Made by a program: the position numbers and the translations under genes. Positions 1 through 5,524 of a stretch of 5,524 bases of DNA are shown here, piece after piece (within the stretch, counting starts at the first letter, position 1; every line of letters begins with the position of its first letter). The notes beneath the pieces were generated by a model. It did not search any database. It saw nothing but the letters and a program-made list of their open reading frames with translations, and was not told the DNA's origin. The stretch lies in NCBI GenBank assembly GCA_943326215.1, contig CALPSK010000073.1:1-5524 (forward strand), written 5' to 3'. This DNA is from Sediminibacterium ginsengisoli (GTDB taxonomy: Bacteria; Bacteroidota; Bacteroidia; Chitinophagales; Chitinophagaceae).

Positions 1-654
1 AATAGTTCCTTTTTTATTTTTAAGAGCCTTTTGTTTAGCAGTAGGGTCTTCGTCTCCAAATTCTAAAGTAATGCCATTAGGCAATTTATAATCTTTGGTG
101 TTAAAACTAAAAATAATTTTACTAGCAAGTCCTTGTTTAGCATACTCACCATACTGCATCATAATTTCATAACTTCCGTTTTCCTTCGTGGTCGTAGCAG
201 TCTTATATACTAAGGCTTCTACGGGGTCTATCCATAAAGTAGAAATAACCCAGTCTAGGTTATCGTCTGTAGGAATTAATTTAATCACCGTTAGGTTCTT
301 ACCATTCAATACCTGGTTGCCAGCGGGTATAGTGGTATACTGCTTTGTATTTAATAAAGTATTAATGGTTAGCGATACGCCACCTCTTGGTAACAAGGAA
401 ATACCCCCTTCTTTTTTTACTTTTAATAAATTGGGCTTTTTAAAATATACTTTCACTTTTCCTAAAGAGGCCTTGATAAAAGCAACATCTGTTTTCATAA
501 CCCCTTCTGCTACATAGTCGTTTACCTGTGCAAGCTTTTGACTTACTTTCTCTATTAATGGGTCGGTTTGGGCCATCGCGTTCACCGATAAAAATAAAGG
601 GAAGGCAAAAGCCATAAAGTAACATAGAATATTTTTAGATTTTTTAGCTTGCAT
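1..654 (-). CDS. Secreted LolA-like (outer-membrane lipoprotein carrier fold) protein, 3' end cut by window edge
   Basis: I translated 218 codons without a stop; the frame is still open at the left edge, so the C-terminus is missing. The first 28 residues form a signal peptide: a lysine-rich start (MQAKKSK), a hydrophobic core (FMAFAFPLFL) and an AMA|Q signal peptidase I type site, so the mature protein should be periplasmic. There is no lipobox cysteine at the site. The mature part resembles LolA/LolB-like carriers: an initial helix (about 31-50), then alternating strands including 'VKVYFKKPNLLKVKK' (67-81), 'LTVIKLIP' (121-128) and 'WISTLWID'-like strand (135-143, actual W-V-I-S-T-L-W-I-D). 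The ATG at 654 was chosen because it lies one base after the permease stop and gives a complete signal peptide; an internal Met14 is possible. The gene ends a three-gene ABC transporter cluster, suggesting a role in moving a lipid or lipoprotein. The LolA-like call rests on fold pattern only and is moderate; secretion is more certain. Confidence 0.72.
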   Translation of the reverse strand, partial: MQAKKSKNILCYFMAFAFPLFLSVNAMAQTDPLIEKVSQKLAQVNDYVAEGVMKTDVAFIKASLGKVKVYFKKPNLLKVKKEGGISLLPRGGVSLTINTLLNTKQYTTIPAGNQVLNGKNLTVIKLIPTDDNLDWVISTLWIDPVEALVYKTATTTKENGSYEIMMQYGEYAKQGLASKIIFSFNTKDYKLPNGITLEFGDEDPTAKQKALKNKKGTI

Positions 655-655
655 C

Positions 656-1531
656 TTAACTGAGTATATCTTTTTTCTTAATAATAATAACAGAGGCTGT
701 TACAAATAAAATAATATGTAGGGTTAATACTAAAATAGAGGTTTTAATTTTTGCTATATTTAAAATACTTCCTCTAATGGCTTCATTATCCATATTCACT
801 TTAATGTCGAAAAACTCTTTCCAATTATTCATATGCGTCGTAAATAAATAAGGCTTTACTAGATTGAATAAAGGAATATTTAAAGTACTTAAAATAGTAA
901 AAAATACAATGGCGCTCATAGTGCCGACTATGGGCCCAATAGAATTACTAGACAAGCTTGACATCAAAAAACCAAGACTGGTAACGGTTAGCAAGGAAAA
1001 GCTAGCAAAAACAAAGGCACCTACATATCTCCATAAAACATCTGATTGTTCAATTAAGACCACATAATTTGACTTCATTAAAAATAAATCGTCGGTGCCA
1101 AATATCCACATGCTTACAAATAGCGCTAAAAAGGCCAACCATATTAATAGTAAAATGGTATAAATACTAGCGGCTATAAACTTAGCAATTACCCAATGGG
1201 TTCTACTATAGGGCGTACTAAATAATAAACGAAGGGTACCTAAATTAGCTTCACCTGAAATCATGTCTGCGGCAATTAAGGCTACCAGCAAGGGAACATG
1301 TACTAATAATAATTGTAATAGAATATAACAAATTAAATAACCATTCAATACTTTGCCATCTACGGTTAAAGTATCATTAATATCCTTCATTAAAAAACCT
1401 GCATAAGCATCCCCATCAATTTTTAAACCCAATTGAATCACTACTATTAGTGCCGCTATGGCACCAAAAGCAATATAGGTTCTAGGGCGTCTAAAAATTT
1501 TATATAATTCTATTTGTATAAGCGACCACAT
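656..1531 (-). CDS. ABC-2 type transporter permease
   Basis: A 291-residue integral inner-membrane protein that should form the transmembrane part of an ABC exporter. Six hydrophobic segments are visible at about residues 18-35, 64-88, 114-141, 168-190, 198-217 and 264-285. The N-terminus 'LIQIELYKIFRRPRTYI' is the amphipathic cytoplasmic lead-in usual in this family, and 'ISGEANLGTLRLLFSTPYSR' (91-110) matches the conserved cytoplasmic loop of ABC-2 permeases (E..GTLR.L...P.SR). The tail 'KKKDIL' also fits the family. Its length is normal. It starts two bases after the stop of the ATPase gene and ends one base before the LolA-like gene, so translation of all three is probably coupled. No Shine-Dalgarno sequence is seen. 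The substrate cannot be deduced; the related BcrB/NatB group exports antibiotics, ions or lipids. Gliding-motility (GldF) permeases belong to the same broad superfamily, but no GldG-like partner is present here. Confidence 0.9.
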   Translation of the reverse strand: MWSLIQIELYKIFRRPRTYIAFGAIAALIVVIQLGLKIDGDAYAGFLMKDINDTLTVDGKVLNGYLICYILLQLLLVHVPLLVALIAADMISGEANLGTLRLLFSTPYSRTHWVIAKFIAASIYTILLLIWLAFLALFVSMWIFGTDDLFLMKSNYVVLIEQSDVLWRYVGAFVFASFSLLTVTSLGFLMSSLSSNSIGPIVGTMSAIVFFTILSTLNIPLFNLVKPYLFTTHMNNWKEFFDIKVNMDNEAIRGSILNIAKIKTSILVLTLHIILFVTASVIIIKKKDILS

Positions 1532-1533
1532 AA

Positions 1534-2439
1534 TTAAGCGTTTGAAGTAATTTGTAAAAAATAGTCTTCTAAGGAATTCTTAGTTTCAATACCCAAGACC
1601 GCCACCCCAGCCTTGACAAGGCTTTCATTGAGTAAGGCAATTTCCAAAGTAGGTAATTTTAAATGTATGCCTTCCTTTCTAGGTAAAATATACTTACCAA
1701 AACTACCTGTCCTAATACTCGCTAAGGCTAGCTCGTCATTGGTGGTTTTAATTTGTACAATTCTTTTTTCAGGATCTAGCAATTCTTTAGTCACCCCTTC
1801 TACCATTTTTTTACCCTGATGTATAATTAATATCTGATGGGCCACTTGTTCTATTTCAGAAAGTAAATGAGAAGAAACAAATACGGTCTTGCCTTCTTCT
1901 TTTGCTAAATGCTGTATAAGTGCTCGAATGTCTGCAATGCCTTGAGGATCTAGTCCATTGGTAGGCTCGTCTAATATAATTAAACTTGGATTATGCACCA
2001 GCGCAATGGCAATGCCTAAACGCTGCTTCATCCCTAATGAAAATGTTTGCACTTTGTCTTGTGCGCGACCAGCCAAGCCCACTTTCTCTAAAGTGTTTTG
2101 AATATTACTCGCTTCAATTTTTTTCTTTCTTACTTTGGCAAATAACTGTAAGTGTTCTGTAGCACTTAAATAAGGATATAAATCGGGCCTTTCAATAATG
2201 GCACCCACCTGCTCTAAAATGGCGTCTCTGTTTTTTTGTATGGACTTCCCAAATAACTCAATATTTCCACTACTGGGGTGTATCAAAGACAAAAGCATAC
2301 GAATAGTGGTGCTTTTCCCAGACCCGTTTTGGCCTAAAAAGCCAAAAACCTGACCTGCCTGGACTTCAAAGCTTAGGTTGTCCACTGCTTTCAGTGTGCC
2401 AAAATGCTTACTTATATTTTCTACTTTTATAACTGCCAT
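1534..2439 (-). CDS. ABC transporter ATP-binding protein, BcrA/NatA (COG1131-like) type
   Basis: A 301-residue cytoplasmic ATPase that should power the permease encoded immediately downstream. The nucleotide-binding domain covers about residues 1-215: Walker A GQNGSGKST (36-44), the post-Q-loop stretch 'IIERPDLYPYLSATEHL' (81-97) typical of the bacitracin-exporter type, the variant signature FSLGMKQR (133-140) in place of LSGGQ, Walker B SLIILDEPT (152-160), D-loop GLDP (162-165) and the switch histidine H191 in 'SSHLLSEIE'. The last ~85 residues form the accessory C-terminal domain common in this subfamily, ending 'SLEDYFLQIT'. The start at 2439 gives the canonical N-terminus 'MAVIKVENISKHFG'. 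An in-frame ATG at 2469 would add ten residues but lies inside the terminator hairpin, so it was not used. There is no Shine-Dalgarno motif; the bases before ATG are A/T only apart from one G. Family assignment is firm, substrate unknown. Confidence 0.95.
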   Translation of the reverse strand: MAVIKVENISKHFGTLKAVDNLSFEVQAGQVFGFLGQNGSGKSTTIRMLLSLIHPSSGNIELFGKSIQKNRDAILEQVGAIIERPDLYPYLSATEHLQLFAKVRKKKIEASNIQNTLEKVGLAGRAQDKVQTFSLGMKQRLGIAIALVHNPSLIILDEPTNGLDPQGIADIRALIQHLAKEEGKTVFVSSHLLSEIEQVAHQILIIHQGKKMVEGVTKELLDPEKRIVQIKTTNDELALASIRTGSFGKYILPRKEGIHLKLPTLEIALLNESLVKAGVAVLGIETKNSLEDYFLQITSNA

Positions 2440-2453
2440 ACTATAATAATAAC

Positions 2454-2482
2454 AAAAAACCCCAAACATAGTTCGGGGTTTT
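2454..2482 (-). terminator. Rho-independent terminator after atpA
   Basis: Read on the minus strand, the arms AAAACCCC (2482-2475) and GGGGTTTT (2463-2456) pair; inside them one C-A mismatch is followed by AAC/GTT pairing around a 3-base loop (2468-2470). Six T in a row (2459-2454) complete an intrinsic terminator. It begins 24 bases after the atpA stop codon. The opposite strand has only four T after the stem, so termination should favour the atpA direction. Confidence 0.85.
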
Positions 2483-2489
2483 GTATCAA
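2463..2489 (-). promoter_or_regulatory. Candidate Bacteroidota-type promoter for the ABC cluster
   Basis: On the minus strand TATGTTTG (2470-2463) is an exact match to the TAnnTTTG -7 element of the Bacteroidota primary sigma factor. A TTG (2489-2487) that could serve as the -33 element lies 16 bases upstream, at or slightly below the usual spacing. Transcription would start near 2457-2456, leaving a leader of about 17 bases before the ATPase ATG at 2439. The element sits inside the atpA terminator stem-loop, and only 14 bases separate the terminator T-run from the start codon, so a promoter for the cluster can hardly lie anywhere but here or within the end of atpA. This is pattern matching only. 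Confidence 0.4.
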
Positions 2490-2506
2490 TTTAATATTAA
2501 CTAATA

Positions 2507-4084
2507 CTATTTGTATTGAGGGATGATGCTATTGGCTAATTCTACCATTTGCTTCAATCCATCTTCAGGTAAATTACCTTTCTTAAATTCAGCTAGTACA
2601 TTGGGTAATTTGTTACTCATCTCTAATAAGAAATGGGCTTCAAATTCTTTCACCTTACGCACCGCTACTTCTTTCAATAAACCATTTGTACCTAAGTAAA
2701 TAATGGCTACTTGTTTTTCCACTGTGAAAGGAGTATACTGCGCTTGCTTTAAGATTTCCACGTTTCTAGCACCTTTATCAATTACCGATTTAGTAGCAGC
2801 ATCTAAGTCACCACCAAATTTAGAGAAGGCTTCCAACTCACGGTATAAGGCCTGGTCTAATTTCAAAGTACCAGATACTTTTTTCATGGATTTAATTTGC
2901 GCATTACCACCCACACGACTTACAGAGATACCTACGTTAATCGCTGGACGAATACCAGAGTTAAACAAGTTACCTTCTAAGAAGATTTGTCCGTCAGTAA
3001 TAGAAATTACGTTGGTTGGAATGTATGCAGAAACGTCACCAGCCTGTGTTTCAATAATAGGCAAGGCTGTTAAAGATCCACCACCTTTTACTAAATGCTT
3101 AATAGAGGCTGGTAAATCGTTCATGTTTTTTGCTACTTCATCATTCGCAATCACTTTTGCAGCACGCTCTAATAAACGACTATGCAAATAGAATACATCA
3201 CCAGGATATGCTTCACGTCCTGGAGGGCGACGTAATAATAATGAAACCTCACGATAAGCCACCGCTTGCTTAGATAAATCGTCATAAACAATTAAAGCTG
3301 GACGACCTGTATCACGGAAGAACTCTCCAATGGCTGCACCCGCAAATGGAGCGTAGAATTGAAGTGGAGCAGGATCTGCTGCTGGAGCCGCTACAATAAT
3401 GGTATAAGCCATCGCGCCATTATCTTCTAATGTTTTCATCACACCTGCAATCGTAGATGCTTTTTGTCCAATGGCTACATAAATACAGTACACTGGTTTA
3501 CCAGCATCGTAGAATTCTTTTTGATTGATAATGGTATCAACACAAATTGCAGTTTTACCTGTTTGACGGTCACCGATTACTAACTCACGTTGTCCACGTC
3601 CAATAGGAATCATCGCATCAATGGCTTTGATCCCTGTTTGTAATGGCTCTTTTACTGGCTCACGGAAAATTACCCCTGGTGCTTTACGCTCCAATGGCAT
3701 TTCATATAAGTCACCTTTAATAGGACCTTTACCATCGATAGGCTCTCCTAATGTATTAATAACACGACCTGTAAGACCATCTCCTACTTTAATAGAAGCA
3801 ATCTCTCCAGTTCTTTTAACTTTATTACCTTCTTTAACACCTTTGCTATCACCCATCAATACCACACCCACATTGTCTTCCTCAAGGTTCAATGCAATAG
3901 CTTTAGTGCCATTCTCAAATTCAACTAACTCACCACTTCTAACACCATTCAAACCATATACACGGGCAATACCATCACCCACTTGTAATACAGTTCCTAC
4001 TTCTTCTAAATCTGCTGAAGCATTAAAGTTGCTTAATTGTTGTCTAAGAATCGCCGAAATTTCATCTGGTTTAATGTCCGCCAT
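2507..4084 (-). CDS. atpA: F1Fo ATP synthase subunit alpha
   Basis: A complete 525-residue alpha subunit of the F1 head, which alternates with beta subunits and carries the non-catalytic nucleotide sites. Visible are the N-terminal segment that meets delta/OSCP (1-25), the beta-barrel domain (about 28-95), the P-loop GDRQTGKT (171-178), the 'AIGQKAST' segment (204-211), the Walker B stretch LIVYDDL (264-270), and the alpha/beta signature [10 protein letters not shown] (380-389) followed by R390, the expected arginine that reaches into the beta catalytic site. It is about 12 residues longer than the 513-residue E. coli protein, largely from an insert at about 312-335 (around '[18 protein letters not shown]') that I recognise as common in Bacteroidota. 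The stop is TAG, unlike the TAA of its neighbours. The start lies 25 bases after the atpH stop. It is followed by a terminator rather than by atpG. Confidence 0.99.
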   Translation of the reverse strand: MADIKPDEISAILRQQLSNFNASADLEEVGTVLQVGDGIARVYGLNGVRSGELVEFENGTKAIALNLEEDNVGVVLMGDSKGVKEGNKVKRTGEIASIKVGDGLTGRVINTLGEPIDGKGPIKGDLYEMPLERKAPGVIFREPVKEPLQTGIKAIDAMIPIGRGQRELVIGDRQTGKTAICVDTIINQKEFYDAGKPVYCIYVAIGQKASTIAGVMKTLEDNGAMAYTIIVAAPAADPAPLQFYAPFAGAAIGEFFRDTGRPALIVYDDLSKQAVAYREVSLLLRRPPGREAYPGDVFYLHSRLLERAAKVIANDEVAKNMNDLPASIKHLVKGGGSLTALPIIETQAGDVSAYIPTNVISITDGQIFLEGNLFNSGIRPAINVGISVSRVGGNAQIKSMKKVSGTLKLDQALYRELEAFSKFGGDLDAATKSVIDKGARNVEILKQAQYTPFTVEKQVAIIYLGTNGLLKEVAVRKVKEFEAHFLLEMSNKLPNVLAEFKKGNLPEDGLKQMVELANSIIPQYK

Positions 4085-4109
4085 AACAGTCTATTTTATG
4101 TATGATTAT

Positions 4110-4670
4110 TTATATTTTACTAATGAACTCGTTGTTCAAAAATTGTTTTTTAATGTCTTTTAAATCTCTAGCAATACTCGCGTCTACTAAATTATTATTA
4201 AACTCTAGTACAAAACCACCAATTAAACTTTCGTCAGTTTTAGTAGTTAGTTCAACCGTTTTAAAATCGGCAGCCGATTTTACTTTTTGCTCGATCGATT
4301 TTTTTATTTCTTCACTTACTGCTACTGCAGTCGTTAAAGTCACTTGATGAATACCTTTGATCTCATTGTACTGCTCAATAAAGGCTGTGGCCATTTCTGG
4401 TAATTCTAATTCTCTACCTTTTTTCACTAATAATACAGTGAATGAATTGGTTAAAACACCTATTTTATTTTTTAGCACTTCATGAATGATACTATTTTTT
4501 TGATCGGCTTTAATGATAGGGCTACGTAACATGTTTACAAATTCGATACTTGCATGACATGCCGCTTGAATATATTTCATATCCGCATACACGGCCTCTA
4601 ATTGGCCTTGTTCTGTAGCTAAATCTAGTAAGCTCTTTGCGTATCTACCTGCTAAACGTGCGTTGGGCAT
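4110..4670 (-). CDS. atpH: F1Fo ATP synthase subunit delta (OSCP)
   Basis: A complete 186-residue peripheral-stalk subunit that ties the top of the F1 alpha/beta head to the b subunits. The N-terminal helical domain begins with the usual 'ARLAGRYAKSLLDLA' (4-18) and spans to about residue 105; it should bind the alpha N-terminus. The C-terminal domain carries the family signature region at about 146-178 ('DESLIGGFVLEFNNN', then 'D.SI..DL..I...F'). Length is normal for the family (about 175-185). It starts 10 bases after the atpF stop, with only A and T in the gap, so no Shine-Dalgarno motif exists. There is nothing aberrant in the sequence; position between atpF and atpA is the standard order. 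Confidence 0.97.
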   Translation of the reverse strand: MPNARLAGRYAKSLLDLATEQGQLEAVYADMKYIQAACHASIEFVNMLRSPIIKADQKNSIIHEVLKNKIGVLTNSFTVLLVKKGRELELPEMATAFIEQYNEIKGIHQVTLTTAVAVSEEIKKSIEQKVKSAADFKTVELTTKTDESLIGGFVLEFNNNLVDASIARDLKDIKKQFLNNEFISKI

Positions 4671-4680
4671 TTTTTAAAAT

Positions 4681-5190
4681 TTAGTTTAACTTAACTCCGT
4701 CTGCTAATTGCTTAATATAAGTTTCTTGTTCGGCTTTATTAGTAAGCTCGCGTCTTAATACTTTCTCTGCTACTTCCACCACTAAGCTACCCACTTGGTT
4801 TTTCACTTCCGTTAAGGCTGCATTTTTTTGTTGGTTGATAGCTACTTGTGCGTCCGCTACAATTCTTTCATATTCAGACTTCGCTTTATCCTTTGCTTCA
4901 GCAATCATTTTCTCAGAAGCTTCTTTGGCTTCTTTGATAAGTGTTGCTCTTTCTTCTCTTGCTTTAGCTAATAATGCTTCATTTTCATTTTGCATTGCAG
5001 ATAAGTCTGCTTTCATTTTGTCTGCCTTGGCTAAAGAATCCTCGATGCCTTTTTCTCTATCAGAGATGGCTTTCAACATAGGCTTCCAAGCAAACTTGCC
5101 TAATACAACAAGTAGTCCAAGAAAGGCAACAGTATTCCAGAATACCAATCCGATATCTGGCAACACTAATGGGTTAATTTCTAAAAACAT
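4681..5190 (-). CDS. atpF: F1Fo ATP synthase subunit b
   Basis: A complete 169-residue peripheral-stalk subunit: one N-terminal membrane helix (about 13-32, after 'LVLPDIGLVFWNT') and the conserved 'KFAWKPMLKAISDRE' turn into the cytoplasm (32-46), then a long charged Lys/Glu/Ala-rich helix (about 40-145) that dimerises as a coiled coil. The end 'VAEKVLRREL' (140-149) is the conserved part that contacts delta. Only one b-type gene is seen here, which fits a homodimeric stalk. The start at 5190 places the membrane helix at the very N-terminus as is usual. AAGGA occurs just before the ATG but only two bases away, too close for a normal Shine-Dalgarno interaction. The gene has a 145-base upstream gap containing a terminator-like hairpin, so its expression may differ from that of atpE. 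Confidence 0.97.
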   Translation of the reverse strand: MFLEINPLVLPDIGLVFWNTVAFLGLLVVLGKFAWKPMLKAISDREKGIEDSLAKADKMKADLSAMQNENEALLAKAREERATLIKEAKEASEKMIAEAKDKAKSEYERIVADAQVAINQQKNAALTEVKNQVGSLVVEVAEKVLRRELTNKAEQETYIKQLADGVKLN

Positions 5191-5212
5191 AATCCTTAAT
5201 TTATCTTAATGA

Positions 5213-5270
5213 TTTAAAATCTTTTATCTACAATCTTTTCTTTTAAAAATCTTTTTCTACAACGCTTTGT
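5213..5270. repeat. Imperfect 29-base tandem repeat in the atpF leader
   Basis: Bases 5213-5241 and 5242-5270 are two adjacent 29-base units matching at 22 of 29 positions without gaps; allowing one-base slips the first 21 bases are nearly identical. Each contains CTACAA (TTGTAG on the coding strand) and AATCTTTT (AAAAGATT). Further AATCTTTT copies lie at 5232-5239 and 5322-5329. The repeats lie between the atpE hairpin and the atpF start. Low-complexity A/T content could account for part of the similarity. Confidence 0.5.
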
Positions 5271-5271
5271 T

Positions 5272-5312
5272 AAAAAATTATAGGCCCTTCGCCCTGTGCT
5301 AGGGCCTATAAT
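5272..5312 (-). terminator. Terminator-like hairpin between atpE and atpF
   Basis: A perfect 12-bp inverted repeat: on the minus strand ATTATAGGCCCT (5312-5301), a 12-base loop (5300-5289) and AGGGCCTATAAT (5288-5277), followed directly by T (six T in total, 5277-5272, the first being the last stem base). This has the form of an intrinsic terminator reading in the atpE direction, starting 23 bases after the atpE stop. Since atpF, atpH and atpA follow with no other clear promoter, it probably acts as a partial terminator or as a 3' stabilising and processing element for atpE mRNA. Inside it, GCCCT (5305-5301) can instead pair with AGGGC (5295-5291). Confidence 0.8.
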
Positions 5313-5335
5313 GCTTTTGGAAATCTTTTGATAGA

Positions 5336-5524
<189 letters not shown>

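Noticed and set aside
440..625. A short minus-strand open frame inside the LolA-like gene
   Set aside because: It overlaps the signal-peptide-bearing frame on the same strand, has a Cys/Arg-rich composition without any domain, and has no room for its own signals.
1..2439. The idea that the left cluster is a defence or toxin system
   Set aside because: All three products fit an ABC exporter with a secreted carrier-like partner. No nuclease, toxin, immunity or phage-related motif is visible.
2440..2469. Upstream ATG at 2469 that would extend the ABC ATPase by ten residues (MFGVFCYYYS)
   Set aside because: It lies within the terminator hairpin, adds an atypical peptide before the canonical MAVIKVENISKHFG start, and would place the start upstream of the likely transcript 5' end.
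2703..4347. Several long open frames on the plus strand opposite atpA and atpH (2703-3191, 3621-4163, 4102-4347)
   Set aside because: They mirror well-conserved genes on the other strand; their translations are low-complexity and show no recognisable motif. Antisense frames of this kind are common opposite biased coding sequence.
4835..5209. Plus-strand open frame opposite atpF, rich in Ser/Ala/Phe
   Set aside because: It is the mirror of the Lys/Glu/Ala-rich coiled coil of subunit b; the apparent hydrophobicity comes from the complement of Lys and Glu codons.
5277..5282. TATAAT on the minus strand in the distal arm of the atpE-atpF hairpin, resembling a sigma-70 -10 box
   Set aside because: It is part of the palindromic stem, has no matching -35 element at about 17 bases, and the organism appears to be a Bacteroidota member, whose primary sigma factor uses TAnnTTTG.

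Overview
The window is chromosomal sequence from an AT-rich member of the Bacteroidota, most likely near the Chitinophagaceae or Sphingobacteriia. The evidence is the ATP synthase alpha subunit, whose 'KNMNDLP...[10 protein letters not shown]' insert I recognise as typical of that phylum, the lack of usable Shine-Dalgarno sequences before the genes, and a TAnnTTTG promoter-like element. The lineage is an inference from sequence character, not from a search. All recognisable genes lie on the minus strand, so they are read from the right edge of the window to the left.

Right half (about 2507-5524): a run of F1Fo ATP synthase genes in the order atpE (c, 5' end cut by the window edge), atpF (b), atpH (delta), atpA (alpha). 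They encode part of the membrane rotor, the peripheral stalk and the non-catalytic nucleotide-binding subunit of the F1 head. The atpE-atpF gap is 145 bases long, whereas atpF-atpH and atpH-atpA are separated by only 10 and 25 bases. The long gap holds a perfect 12-bp hairpin followed by six T, which looks like an intrinsic terminator or attenuator, plus an A/T-rich leader with an imperfect 29-base tandem repeat. This could set the high ratio of c subunit to the other subunits. The gamma gene (atpG), which often follows atpA, is not here; atpA ends at a terminator.

Left half (1-2439): a tight three-gene cluster that starts 15 bases beyond the atpA terminator. It encodes an ABC ATPase of the BcrA/NatA type, a six-helix ABC-2 type permease, and a secreted LolA-like (lipoprotein-carrier fold) protein that runs off the left edge. 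Gaps of 2 and 1 bases imply one transcript with coupled translation. The likely theme is an inner-membrane ABC exporter working with a periplasmic carrier-like protein; the substrate cannot be read from the sequence. A candidate Bacteroidota promoter for this cluster lies inside the atpA terminator.

Most of the window is ordinary housekeeping sequence. The points worth a second look are the atpE-atpF hairpin and leader, the terminator/promoter overlap after atpA, the absent atpG, and the ABC plus LolA-like unit. I saw no mobile element, CRISPR array, tRNA or rRNA.
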